Positions 1 to 6,565 are shown, numbered from the stretch's first letter. The stretch is 13,635 bases of DNA from UBA5078 sp041175045 (GCA_041175045.1 JBEDFR010000113.1:1-13635); one strand, 5' to 3'. A program made the numbers and translations. Notes: generated by a model from the sequence alone, not told the origin.

Positions 1-12
1 GATTTGACTACA

Positions 13-834
13 ATGCAGACAAGTTCAGATCCCGTTGAAAAAGGCAGCACTCCCGTGAAATCCCCTGCTACTGACCTGCACGGCATTGCCAGAGACGTGT
101 CTCATCCCCGGTCCTGTCACACCAATCCATCGGTATCCTGCGGCGACTGCCGTCTTGGGGAGCTGTGCCTCCCGATAGCTCTGGACGCGTCGGAGATCAC
201 CCATCTCGACGAGATCGTCAAGCGCGGCAGGGCGCTGAACAAGGGCGACTACCTGTACCGCGAGGGCGATGAATTCACCTCCGTCTACGCCATCCGGGCC
301 GGCAGCTTCAAGACCTTCAAGACGACGGTCGATGGGCAGGAGCAGGTCACCGGTCTCTACCTTCCCGGCGAGATCGTGGGCATGGACGGCATCAGCAGCA
401 ATCGCCACGGCAGTTCGGCGGTGGCGCTGGAAACCGGTTCCTTCTGCGAGATTCCCTTCCACCAGCTGGAAGAGCTCAGTGCCCGCATCCCTTCCCTGCA
501 GGGGCGTTTCTTCCGCCTGATGGGGCAGGAGATCGTCAAGGACCAGCAGATGCTGACCCTGGTCAGCAGCAATGCCGCCGAGGAGCGTGTGGCAGCGCTG
601 CTGCTGAGCATCTCCAGTCGCAACCACCGTCGCAAGCTTTCCTCCACCCAGTTCCGTCTGGCCATGACCCGCGCCGACATCGGCAGTTATCTCGGCGTCA
701 CACTGGAAACCGTGTCGCGCGTTTTCAGCCGCCTGCAGAAGCAGAGCATCGTCAAGGTCGACAACAAGGAAATCGAAGTCATCGACATGCCGGCGCTCAA
801 GGCGCTTGCCAAAGTCAATGTGACGGGATGCTGA
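13..834 (+). CDS. fnr: FNR/Anr-type oxygen-sensing transcriptional regulator
   Basis: This is a Crp/Fnr-family activator that, by family knowledge, carries an oxygen-labile [4Fe-4S] cluster and switches on anaerobic genes as a dimer. Counting from the ATG at 13, the protein has 273 residues. The four expected cluster ligands are present: C43, C46 and C52 in CGDCRLGELC, and C145 in FCEIPF. The spacing from C52 to C145 equals that from C29 to C122 in E. coli FNR. A cyclic-nucleotide-like beta-roll covers roughly residues 65-160, followed by a dimer helix. The C-terminal helix-turn-helix (about 218-242) holds LETVSR, where E232, S235 and R236 match the residues that read TTGAT half-sites. A TTG at position 4 is an alternative start; too little upstream sequence is present to see a ribosome binding site. 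The N-terminal extension before the cysteines is longer than in E. coli. Called anr or fnr depending on the organism. Confidence 0.95.
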   Translation: MQTSSDPVEKGSTPVKSPATDLHGIARDVSHPRSCHTNPSVSCGDCRLGELCLPIALDASEITHLDEIVKRGRALNKGDYLYREGDEFTSVYAIRAGSFKTFKTTVDGQEQVTGLYLPGEIVGMDGISSNRHGSSAVALETGSFCEIPFHQLEELSARIPSLQGRFFRLMGQEIVKDQQMLTLVSSNAAEERVAALLLSISSRNHRRKLSSTQFRLAMTRADIGSYLGVTLETVSRVFSRLQKQSIVKVDNKEIEVIDMPALKALAKVNVTGC

Positions 835-853
835 GCTGCCAATTGCAGATTGT

Positions 854-895
854 CTGATATAGATCAAGGGATCATGACTTCAGCTGCAGTAATCT
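854..895 (+). promoter_or_regulatory. FNR box and class II promoter for a short transcript
   Basis: CTGATATAGATCAA at 854-867 matches the FNR/Anr consensus TTGAT-N4-ATCAA at 9 of 10 specified bases. Its centre (860.5) lies 41.5 bp upstream of position 902 if the weak -10-like hexamer TAATCT at 890-895 is used. That is the standard geometry of an FNR-activated class II promoter. No good -35 hexamer is needed or seen. The site is about 20 bp after the fnr stop and points away from fnr, so it is not placed for autoregulation of fnr. The start site is inferred, not observed. Confidence 0.65.
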
Positions 896-910
896 GCTCA
901 CCACTGATCT

Positions 911-990
911 ACGGAAATGGGTAGCAGCAAGAAGTAGAGCAGTACTCGTAAATGCAAGCAGTCGCAGTCACGCAGTAAATCGTAAATGGG
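911..990 (+). repeat. Three spaced copies of CGKAAATG motif
   Basis: Short imperfect direct repeats occur at 911-921 (ACGGAAATGGG), 946-954 (TCGTAAATG) and 980-990 (TCGTAAATGGG), spaced about 34-35 nt apart. Each contains an ATG that opens a tiny reading frame: 917-937 (MGSSKK), 952-978 (MQAVAVTQ) and 986-1015 (MGKLKSVVW). No Shine-Dalgarno sequence precedes any of them, so translation is doubtful. The copies could instead be repeated single-stranded pairing segments of the putative sRNA. Confidence 0.5.
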
Positions 991-1019
991 AAAATTGAAG
1001 TCGGTCGTCTGGTAGACAG

Positions 1020-1063
1020 AGGCCGAAACAAAATGAGAGCGTTTTGTTTCGGCCTTTTTTTTT
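1020..1063 (+). terminator. Strong Rho-independent terminator
   Basis: GGCCGAAACAAAA at 1021-1033 pairs perfectly with TTTTGTTTCGGCC at 1042-1054, around the 8-nt loop TGAGAGCG. Nine T residues follow directly at 1055-1063. The T-run is on the plus strand only, so the terminator acts on rightward transcripts. It would end the fnr mRNA and/or the putative small RNA before the dioxygenase gene. Confidence 0.93.
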
Positions 1064-1145
1064 GTTCGCGTTTTCTGTGCCTCCTCGCCTGCCTGTGAGC
1101 TAAACTCCCCACTCTGGCATCGTTTTCCTTGTCACGAGTCCTTTC

Positions 1146-1919
1146 ATGCGAGTGAGTGCTGCGTCCATTGCTGAAGTCTATTCCGCACAGGGCTATGTGC
1201 ATCTGCCGGGATTTTTTTGCGCCGCGCAATTGTCTGAGCTGCAGGAAGTGGTGGCACGCTTTCATGCGGCCTGGTGTGACACCCATGCAGATCTGCTGAT
1301 GGCAGGTGCGGTGAACAGCGCCGGCCTTACCGGGAGTCGTTTTCTGTGTGCAAGGGATCGGCGGGTGCTGTTCGAGTTTCTCGCCCAGGATGCGGTGCGC
1401 GCCGTGCTCGAGCAGCTGTTTCCAGCAATACCAGCATTCATGAACACTCAGTTGTTCTTCAATCCACGCAACCCGGATCAGCGCAACTACTGGCATCGCG
1501 ATGTGCAGTACACCGGCATGTCGCTTGAAGCGCAGCAACAGGCCCTGAGTCGCCTGCAGGTGGTGCATCTGCGCGTGGCGTTGCAACCGGAGCCCGGCAT
1601 GGAGTTCGTGCCGGGTACGCATCGACGCTGGGATACCCCCGATGAATTTGCGGTGCGGACGGAACTGCAGGGCCGACAACGCTGGGAGGCGCTGCCGGGG
1701 GCTGTGCAGGTGCCCCTGCGCGAAGGCGACATGCTGGTGTTCTCCGCCAATATGCTGCATCGCGGCCTTTATGGGTTGGATCGCCTGGCCTTCGACATGC
1801 TGTTCTGCGATCCGCTGCCCGAGTTGTTGTCCTATGTGCCGCAGGATTGTCTGCCCCAGGCGTCCATGCTGGAGTCTCTGCCATGCGCGCAGATGTTCGA
1901 GCTGGCCGGTGCCCGGTGA
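1146..1919 (+). CDS. Phytanoyl-CoA dioxygenase (PhyH)-family protein
   Basis: A 257-residue protein of the PhyH branch of the Fe(II)/2-oxoglutarate oxygenases, which hydroxylate diverse small molecules in the cytoplasm; the substrate cannot be told from sequence. The metal triad is visible as H117 and D119 in WHRDVQYTG and H205 in MLHRGLYG. R213 is well placed as the 2-oxoglutarate-binding arginine. GMEFVPGTHR (151-160) is the typical strand and loop before the distal histidine. Length is normal for bacterial members. No good ribosome binding site precedes the ATG at 1146, and only weak promoter elements (TAAACT at 1101-1106) follow the terminator. The stop overlaps the GTG of the downstream metal-transporter relic, suggesting former co-translation. 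Confidence 0.85.
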   Translation: MRVSAASIAEVYSAQGYVHLPGFFCAAQLSELQEVVARFHAAWCDTHADLLMAGAVNSAGLTGSRFLCARDRRVLFEFLAQDAVRAVLEQLFPAIPAFMNTQLFFNPRNPDQRNYWHRDVQYTGMSLEAQQQALSRLQVVHLRVALQPEPGMEFVPGTHRRWDTPDEFAVRTELQGRQRWEALPGAVQVPLREGDMLVFSANMLHRGLYGLDRLAFDMLFCDPLPELLSYVPQDCLPQASMLESLPCAQMFELAGAR

Positions 1920-2577
1920 GGAACCATCAAATCGACACCAAGGACCGGGAATCGCTGTCGGCGAGTCATCACCCCGAGCAGGTGCGGCGGCGTCTGCTGC
2001 AGAAATCGGGAAGTTCACCCGTCGCCGATGCCGTGCTGGGCGCCATCGACGGCTGCGTGACCACCTTTGCCGTCGTAGCCGGCGCCTACGGGGCCGGCTT
2101 CCCGGCCACTGTAGCGCTGGTGCTGGGGTTCGCCAATCTGCTGGCCGACGGGTTCAGCATGGCGGTGAGCAACTACGAGTCCGTGAAGGCGCAGCAGGAC
2201 TACATCGACAGTATGCGCCGCACCGAGGAGCGCCACATCGACCACATTCCCGAAGGCGAGCAGGAAGAGGTGCGCCAGATCTATGCCGCCAAAGGTTTCG
2301 AGGGGCAGGTGCTGGAGGAAATCGTGCAGCGGATCACGAGCGATCGAGACCTCTGCCGCTGCTGTTGCCTGCATTGGCTGCGACCCAGCAGTTCCTCGCC
2401 AGTGCGACCCTGGCCGGGCTGATGTTTCTGGCAGTAGGCATGCTCAAGAGCCTAGTGCTCAACAAGCCTGTCTGGCGGGCCGGCCTGCAGACACTCCTGA
2501 CAGGCGGGACGGCCGCTGCTCTGGCCTATGCGTCCGGCGCGGTGCTGCAGAACCTGTTCGGAGTATCAGCCCTTTGA
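1916..2577 (+). pseudogene. Broken VIT1/CCC1-family Fe/Mn transporter gene
   Basis: The family exports iron or manganese across membranes. A GTG at 1916, overlapping the preceding stop as GTGA, opens a frame reading through VLGAIDGCVTTFAVVAG and GFANLLADGFSMAVSNY, the first two membrane helices. It continues into the acidic cytoplasmic metal-binding region (EERHIDHIPEGEQEEV to ITSDRDL). At about 2350-2353 the frame is lost. The other frame resumes with LLPALAATQQF and encodes the last two helices up to the stop at 2575-2577. The segment normally between these parts, the end of the metal-binding region plus the third helix (about 40 residues in family members I recall), is missing. So this is an out-of-frame deletion rather than a one-base slip. 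In the original frame translation ends at 2422, giving about 168 residues with a foreign tail. Probably non-functional. Confidence 0.82.
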
Positions 2578-2585
2578 CATGAACC

Positions 2586-2687
2586 TCACGCCGCGGCGGC
2601 GAGAGTCAGGCTCAGGGTAATCAGAAGTACCACGACACTCATAAGCACGATGCCGAGCTTGATGAAATTGCTTTTGAGTGAATGCAT
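2586..2687 (-). CDS. 33-residue single-span membrane micro-protein
   Basis: An unrecognised micro-protein. The start is supported by GGAGG (plus-strand 2694-2698) six bases upstream of the ATG at 2687. The N-terminus, MHSLKSNFIKLG, is short and basic. It is followed by one long hydrophobic helix (about residues 13-32, containing GIVLMSVVVLLITLSL), ending in AAAA before TGA. The charge pattern predicts an inner-membrane peptide with the N-terminus in the cytoplasm. The gene is convergent with the transporter relic (8-bp gap) and divergent from trpG. An FNR-like box lies about 76 bp upstream of the start. Larger minus-strand frames covering trpG are shadows; only this 3' portion looks real. Small toxins and small respiratory-complex subunits are possible classes, but nothing in the sequence decides between them. 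Confidence 0.6.
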   Translation of the reverse strand: MHSLKSNFIKLGIVLMSVVVLLITLSLTLAAAA

Positions 2688-2729
2688 GGAACACCTCCAA
2701 GGCTGCATGTAAGAAGAACCCACAACCTC

Positions 2730-2770
2730 ATTGTGCGACTTTCCGGGCGCCAGACATTGCGCAAGATCAA
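2730..2770 (-). promoter_or_regulatory. FNR-like box and promoter for the micro-protein
   Basis: Read on the minus strand, TTGATCTTGCGCAA (plus 2757-2770) matches TTGAT-N4-ATCAA at 8 of 10 bases, with one half-site perfect. A -10-like CACAAT (plus 2730-2735, 4 of 6) would start transcription at about 2723. That places the box centre at about -40.5, close to the class II position, and gives a leader of about 36 nt. The box is also upstream of trpG (centre about 57 bp before its likely start), so an effect on trpG cannot be excluded. Confidence 0.45.
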
Positions 2771-2804
2771 GCCGAGTGCATTGACGGGCATTGTCAAAGT
2801 TCCA

Positions 2805-2813
2805 TGCTAGAAT
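2805..2813 (+). promoter_or_regulatory. Extended -10 element for the trpGDC operon
   Basis: TGCTAGAAT carries an extended TGn and a -10 hexamer with 5 of 6 matches. No good -35 is found at 17 bp. Transcription from about 2820 would give a leader of about 33 nt before the trpG ATG. This is too short for a trp leader peptide with an attenuator, and none is seen. Confidence 0.5.
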
Positions 2814-2852
2814 TCCCTCCGCTCCATGACTGCCGCAGAGGATTCCGCGCAC

Positions 2853-3440
2853 ATGCTTCTGATGATCGACAACTACGATTCGTTCACCTACAACATCGTT
2901 CAGTATCTGGGCGAACTGGGTGCGCAGGTGCAGGTCTACCGCAATGACGCCATCACGCTCGAGCAGATCGAAGCGCTGCAACCGCAGCACATCGTGATTT
3001 CTCCCGGGCCCTGCACGCCGAACGAAGCCGGTATTTCCGTGCCGGTCATCACGCATTTCGCCGGCCGGATTCCCCTGCTCGGCATCTGTCTGGGACATCA
3101 GGGCATCGGTCAGGCGTTTGGCGGTGACGTGATCCGCGCCCGCAAAGTCATGCATGGCAAACTCTCGCCCATCCATCATGCCGACAAGGGCGTGTTCCAG
3201 GGCTTGAGCAATCCCTTCACGGCCACGCGGTATCATTCGCTGGTGATCGACCGCAGGACGCTGCCGGAGTGTCTGGAGATCACGGCCTGGACCGTCGACG
3301 ACGAGGGCAACATGGACGAGATCATGGGTGTGCGTCATCGCACGCTTGCCGTGGAAGGCGTGCAGTTCCATCCCGAGTCCATCCTGAGCGAACATGGTCA
3401 TCAACTATTGAAGAATTTCCTCGACGCTCGGCCGCGTTGA
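2853..3440 (+). CDS. trpG: Anthranilate synthase glutamine amidotransferase subunit
   Basis: TrpG supplies ammonia from glutamine to TrpE for the first step of tryptophan synthesis. The class I amidotransferase triad is visible: C79 in GICLGHQ, and H173 and E175 in FHPES. PGPCTPNEAG (51-60) is the usual glutamine-site loop. The start at 2853 gives 195 residues beginning MLLMIDNYDSFTYN, the standard N-terminus. It is preceded by AGAGGA with a 10-nt gap, whereas the in-frame ATG at 2826 has no ribosome binding site. trpE is not in the window, as is usual where trpGDC form a separate operon. In some bacteria this subunit also serves p-aminobenzoate synthase. Confidence 0.95.
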   Translation: MLLMIDNYDSFTYNIVQYLGELGAQVQVYRNDAITLEQIEALQPQHIVISPGPCTPNEAGISVPVITHFAGRIPLLGICLGHQGIGQAFGGDVIRARKVMHGKLSPIHHADKGVFQGLSNPFTATRYHSLVIDRRTLPECLEITAWTVDDEGNMDEIMGVRHRTLAVEGVQFHPESILSEHGHQLLKNFLDARPR

Positions 3441-3464
3441 GACAGGATCAGGACACTGGATTCC

Positions 3465-4487
3465 ATGGATATCAAAGCCGCGATACGCCAGCTCACGCTG
3501 GGGCAGGACCTGCAGACAGACGAGATGACGGCGCTGATGCGCGGCATCATGAGCGGGCAGATGACGGACGCACAGATTGCAGCCTTCCTGGTGGCACTGC
3601 AACTCAAGGGCGTGGTGGTCTCCGAACTTCTTGGAGCGGTCACCGTGATGCGCGAGCTGGTCACGCGCGTGGACGTGCCGGACAAGCGGCATCTGGTGGA
3701 TACCTGCGGCACTGGTGGTTCTGGAACGGACACGTTCAATATCTCCACGGCCTCGGCCATGGTCGCCGCCTGTGCTGGCGCCCGCGTGGCCAAGCACGGC
3801 AATCGTGGTGCGACCAGCAAGAGCGGCAGTGCCGATCTGCTGGAAGCGGCAGGCGTGAAGCTGGCGCTTGACCCGGCGGGAGTTGCCCGCTGTATTGAAA
3901 CGCTCGGTGTCGGCTTCATGTTTGCGCCCGGCCATCACAGCGCCATGAAGCACGTGATCGGTCCGCGCCGCGAGATCGGCGTGCGCACCATCTTCAATCT
4001 GCTGGGCCCATTGACCAATCCAGCGTCGGCACCCAATCAGTTGCTGGGCGTTTATGCCGCGTCGTGGGTTCCCGTGATGCTGGAAGTGCTGCACGCGCTG
4101 GGCAGTGAACATGTGCTCATCGTGGCAGCCGAGGACGGTCTCGATGAGATCAGCATCAGTGCGACGACCCGGGTCGGCGAGCTGCGCAATGGCAGCATCT
4201 GCCACTACAGCATCACCCCAGAGGATTTCGGCATTGCCCGACGCGAGGGCTTCGCCATGCTGCAGATCGCGACGCCGCAGGAGAGTCTGGCCCTGGTGCG
4301 TGCAGCGCTCACGGGCAGTCATGAAGCGGCAGCCGACATCGTGGCGCTGAATGCCGGCGCGGCCATCTATGCTGCCAATGTGGTGGATGATCTGGCCGCA
4401 GGGGTCAGCCGTGCCCGCGAGATCATTCGCAGCGGTGCCGCACTGCACAAGCTGGAGGCGCTGGCCGCCTTCACGCAGAGCCTCTAG
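3465..4487 (+). CDS. trpD: Anthranilate phosphoribosyltransferase
   Basis: Transfers the phosphoribosyl group of PRPP to anthranilate, the second step of tryptophan synthesis. The 340-residue length is typical. Visible motifs are GTGGSGTDTFNIST (82-95, pyrophosphate-binding loop), KHGNR (110-114), SGSADLLEAAG (120-130) and the Mg-binding GLDEIS (225-230). An N-terminal helical domain (about 1-70) precedes the phosphoribosyltransferase fold. It starts 24 bp after trpG, with only a weak purine-rich stretch before the ATG, and ends 16 bp before trpC, consistent with one operon. Confidence 0.97.
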   Translation: MDIKAAIRQLTLGQDLQTDEMTALMRGIMSGQMTDAQIAAFLVALQLKGVVVSELLGAVTVMRELVTRVDVPDKRHLVDTCGTGGSGTDTFNISTASAMVAACAGARVAKHGNRGATSKSGSADLLEAAGVKLALDPAGVARCIETLGVGFMFAPGHHSAMKHVIGPRREIGVRTIFNLLGPLTNPASAPNQLLGVYAASWVPVMLEVLHALGSEHVLIVAAEDGLDEISISATTRVGELRNGSICHYSITPEDFGIARREGFAMLQIATPQESLALVRAALTGSHEAAADIVALNAGAAIYAANVVDDLAAGVSRAREIIRSGAALHKLEALAAFTQSL

Positions 4488-4503
4488 AGCAGGGAGCGCC
4501 AAT

Positions 4504-5307
4504 ATGGCCAAGGCCACCATTCTGGAAGACATCCTGGCGCAGAAGCGTCGCGAGATCGCGCGCGACGGCGCCATCCGCAGTCTCACCGAACTCGAGAACG
4601 CCGCTCTGGCTCGCACCGACAAGCGTCCCTTCATCGCGGCCCTGCGGCAGCGCATCGCTGCGCACAAACCTGCCGTGATTGCGGAGATCAAGAAGGCCTC
4701 GCCAAGCAAGGGGCTCATCCGTGCTGACTTCGATCCAGCCAGTTTCGCCCGTCAGTACGAAGAGGCGGGTGCCACCTGTCTTTCCGTGCTCACCGACCGC
4801 GAATTCTTTCAGGGCGCCAACGAATACCTGCAACAGGCACGGGCTGCCTGCAGCCTGCCAGTGATTCGCAAGGACTTCATGATTGATCGTTACCAGATCG
4901 CCGAGGCCGGCGCTCTGGGCGCCGATTGTGTACTGCTGATCGTGGCAGCCCTTGCGCCTGCCAGCCTGCGCGAACTGGCCGACTATGCCCGCCAGATCGG
5001 TATCGACACCCTGGTGGAAGTGCATGACGCCCGCGAGCTCGGTATCGCGCTGGAGGCTGGTTTCGACCTCATCGGGGTCAACAATCGCAATCTGCATACC
5101 TTCGAGACCAGTCTGGATGTGACCTCCACGCTGGCCTCGCGTTTGCCCGCCGGTACCCTTCTGGTCACCGAGAGCGGCATCAATGCCCCCGAGGATGTCG
5201 ACGTCATGATTGCGAAGGGCGTCTACGGTTTTCTGATTGGCGAGGCTTTCATGCGGGCCCCGCATCCAGGAGTGCGTCTGCGGGAGATGTTTTCGCGTCA
5301 TGTCTGA
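4504..5307 (+). CDS. trpC: Indole-3-glycerol-phosphate synthase
   Basis: Closes the indole ring in the fourth step of tryptophan synthesis. It is a 267-residue monofunctional TIM-barrel enzyme, not fused to TrpF. Catalytic and phosphate-site residues can be placed: E61 and K63 in AEIKKASPSKG, K123 in IRKDFMID, E172 in LVEVHD, N193-N194-R195 in GVNNRNL, and E223-S224 in TESGI. GGGAG eight bases before the ATG supports the start. The stop overlaps the dgkA start by 8 bp. Confidence 0.97.
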   Translation: MAKATILEDILAQKRREIARDGAIRSLTELENAALARTDKRPFIAALRQRIAAHKPAVIAEIKKASPSKGLIRADFDPASFARQYEEAGATCLSVLTDREFFQGANEYLQQARAACSLPVIRKDFMIDRYQIAEAGALGADCVLLIVAALAPASLRELADYARQIGIDTLVEVHDARELGIALEAGFDLIGVNNRNLHTFETSLDVTSTLASRLPAGTLLVTESGINAPEDVDVMIAKGVYGFLIGEAFMRAPHPGVRLREMFSRHV

Positions 5308-5677
5308 CACCTTGCCCCCGGTCCCTCCCAAGAAGAAAGGACTCGCCCGGCTTCTGTCAGCGGCAGGTTATTCCATGGCCGGACTGCGCAGTGCCTTTGC
5401 GTCGGAAGAAGCCTTTCGACTCGAAGTCTTCACCCTGATGTTGGCAGTGCCCCTGGCCCTATGGCTCGGTGATGGTGCGTTGGAGCGCGTGCTGCTGATC
5501 GGCAGTGTGCTGTTGCTGCTGATCGTGGAGCTTCTCAACACGGCTGTGGAAGCCGTGGTCAATCGCGTCGGGCTGGAATTCCATGAATTGTCCCGGCAGG
5601 CCAAGGACATTGGTTCGGCTGCCGTATTCATCTGCATGGCCCTGGTGGCCATGGTCTGGTTCGCGCTGCTGATTTGA
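5300..5677 (+). CDS. dgkA: Diacylglycerol kinase, integral membrane DgkA type
   Basis: Phosphorylates diacylglycerol to phosphatidic acid in the inner membrane, recycling diacylglycerol released during periplasmic glucan or LPS modification. The 125-residue protein has three membrane helices (about 43-57, 62-82, 106-124) after an amphipathic N-terminus. The conserved block VELLNTAVEAVVNR contains E77, N80 and E84, matching the catalytic E69, N72 and E76 of E. coli DgkA; HELSRQAKDIGSAAV follows. The ATG at 5300 overlaps the end of trpC by 8 bp, so translation is probably coupled to a tryptophan operon, an unusual partner for this enzyme. In-frame upstream starts within trpC are unlikely. Confidence 0.95.
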   Translation: MSDTLPPVPPKKKGLARLLSAAGYSMAGLRSAFASEEAFRLEVFTLMLAVPLALWLGDGALERVLLIGSVLLLLIVELLNTAVEAVVNRVGLEFHELSRQAKDIGSAAVFICMALVAMVWFALLI

Positions 5678-5752
5678 TTTCCTGTCTGCGGATAAACCGC
5701 GCGCAAGATGCGTGGATAAGTATTGGCAAGACTCAGAGGTATCCGGAGTGTC

Positions 5753-5935
5753 ATGGCGTTTGCCAGTCTCCGCGAAAGCGGGTTTCTGCTGTTGCTGATG
5801 CGCACGCTGCAGGCGGTGGACACTCATCCTGAGACCCTGCGTATCCTCAATCATGTGCCCAAGGCGGACCTGGTGCGCATCCATAATCTGGAACAGGCGC
5901 GCAGTGACGATGCCATGCGTTTCGCACTGCAGTAA
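5753..5935 (+). CDS. Small hypothetical protein
   Basis: A 60-residue frame starting MAFASLRESGFLLLLMRT and ending with a TAA at 5933-5935. GGAG at 5745-5748 lies four bases before the ATG. Most codons end in G or C (about 70 percent by eye), like the flanking real genes. I recognise no family. The first 20 residues are partly hydrophobic (FLLLLM), and the rest is polar and probably helical. It sits 75 bp after dgkA and just before the 3' end of the CRP relic on the other strand. A chance open frame is possible. An in-frame ATG at 5723 exists but has no ribosome binding site. Confidence 0.45.
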   Translation: MAFASLRESGFLLLLMRTLQAVDTHPETLRILNHVPKADLVRIHNLEQARSDDAMRFALQ

Positions 5936-5954
5936 TCAATGTCGGGCCATAGCC

Positions 5955-6565
5955 TCAGCATGAGACCAATACCACGATCGTCTTGCCCTCCACGCTGATG
6001 CCATACACCTCCTCGACCACACCGCCTGCCATCTCTCTTGAACGATTCGCCAGACACCCGAGTCCCTGCCGCCTGATCTTGATCTGCAGGCCGTCGGGAA
6101 GCGCCATGGCATCCGGTTGCTCGCTCGATTCGATAAGCGTGCATGCGATACTCCCGGACACATGACAGGAAGCGAGATCGCCACGCTTGGGACTGATATT
6201 GCGCAGGCGATCTGCTACGTGCTTGTCAATCGTGAAGACGATGTCAGGATGGGAGCGAATGCAATGGTTGCAGTTGGTGTAACTGATCTAGGCAATCTCG
6301 CATGGCGTCCGAGTACGACACCAGGCACTGCGTGATGCCAGCTACTCGAACAAGCCCATCTCGCCGAAGAAGTTCTCTGGTTTCAGACAAGCAGTGACCA
6401 CTTCTCTGCCATGATCATCATCAACACCCTGTCCCTCAAACCTTTGATGCTGCAATGCTGAGAGCTGCAAGTGTCGACCTCGTCGATGCTGGTGCTGCGC
6501 TGTGGTAGGCTGGCCTCCTGATACGCGACGCGAGAGACAGTGCTTGCGAATTCCCATGAACCATT
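5955..6565 (-). pseudogene. crp: Relic of a CRP/Vfr-type cAMP receptor gene
   Basis: Reading leftward, a single frame gives GREVVTACLKPENFFGEMGLFE, a stop (6342-6344), then RSAW, the cAMP-site Arg-Ser region. CEIA, a second stop (6288-6290) and ISYTN follow, then HPDIVFTIDKHVADRLR, EQPDAMALPDGLQIKIRRQ, SREM and EGKTIVV, ending at TGA (5955-5957). These segments follow CRP/Vfr in order, including the QPDAM-PDG-QIKI signature before the helix-turn-helix. A frameshift at about 6410-6425 separates this from SIKGLRDRVLM (the IIKGSV..VLI strand), and further right QWFM..KHC resembles the CRP N-terminus. About 14 residues of the beta-roll and about three within the DNA-recognition helix region appear deleted. 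The original 5' end is lost in the osmC-like start. The locus order (trpC, regulator on the opposite strand, osmC) agrees with the vfr neighbourhood in Pseudomonas. Confidence 0.87.

Larger units (their letters stand above)
902..1063 (+). ncRNA. Candidate FNR-activated small RNA downstream of fnr
   Basis: The stretch between the predicted start at about 902 and the end of the T-run at 1063 contains no ORF of convincing length. It is framed by an FNR-type promoter and a strong terminator with a nine-T tail, the kind of 3' end seen in Hfq-bound sRNAs. Predicted length is about 160 nt. The 5' part is A-rich and looks mostly unstructured, apart from a small GTCT-GGT-AGAC hairpin at about 1007-1017. 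It contains three spaced copies of an AAATG-centred motif. Known oxygen-controlled sRNAs with similar logic are FnrS in enterics and PhrS in Pseudomonas; I see no clear sequence match to either from memory. The alternative is a long 3' UTR of fnr processed from its mRNA. Confidence 0.55.

Noticed and set aside
25..867. Minus-strand open frame opposite fnr
   Set aside because: Antisense shadow of a gene with complete FNR motifs; no family recognised.
909..2018. Long minus-strand open frame (369 codons)
   Set aside because: It lies antisense to the PhyH-family gene, crosses the terminator and has low-complexity H/Q-rich composition typical of antisense frames in GC-rich genes.
2690..2852. trp leader peptide or attenuator
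   Set aside because: No tryptophan-rich short frame, no competing hairpins and no T-run before trpG; the leader from the predicted promoter is only about 33 nt.
2586..3404. Long minus-strand frame covering trpG
   Set aside because: The portion over trpG is an antisense shadow. Only the last 34 codons, which have their own ribosome binding site, were kept as a micro-protein.
6117..6335. Plus-strand 72-codon frame
   Set aside because: Lies across the CRP relic; the minus-strand homology explains this sequence better.
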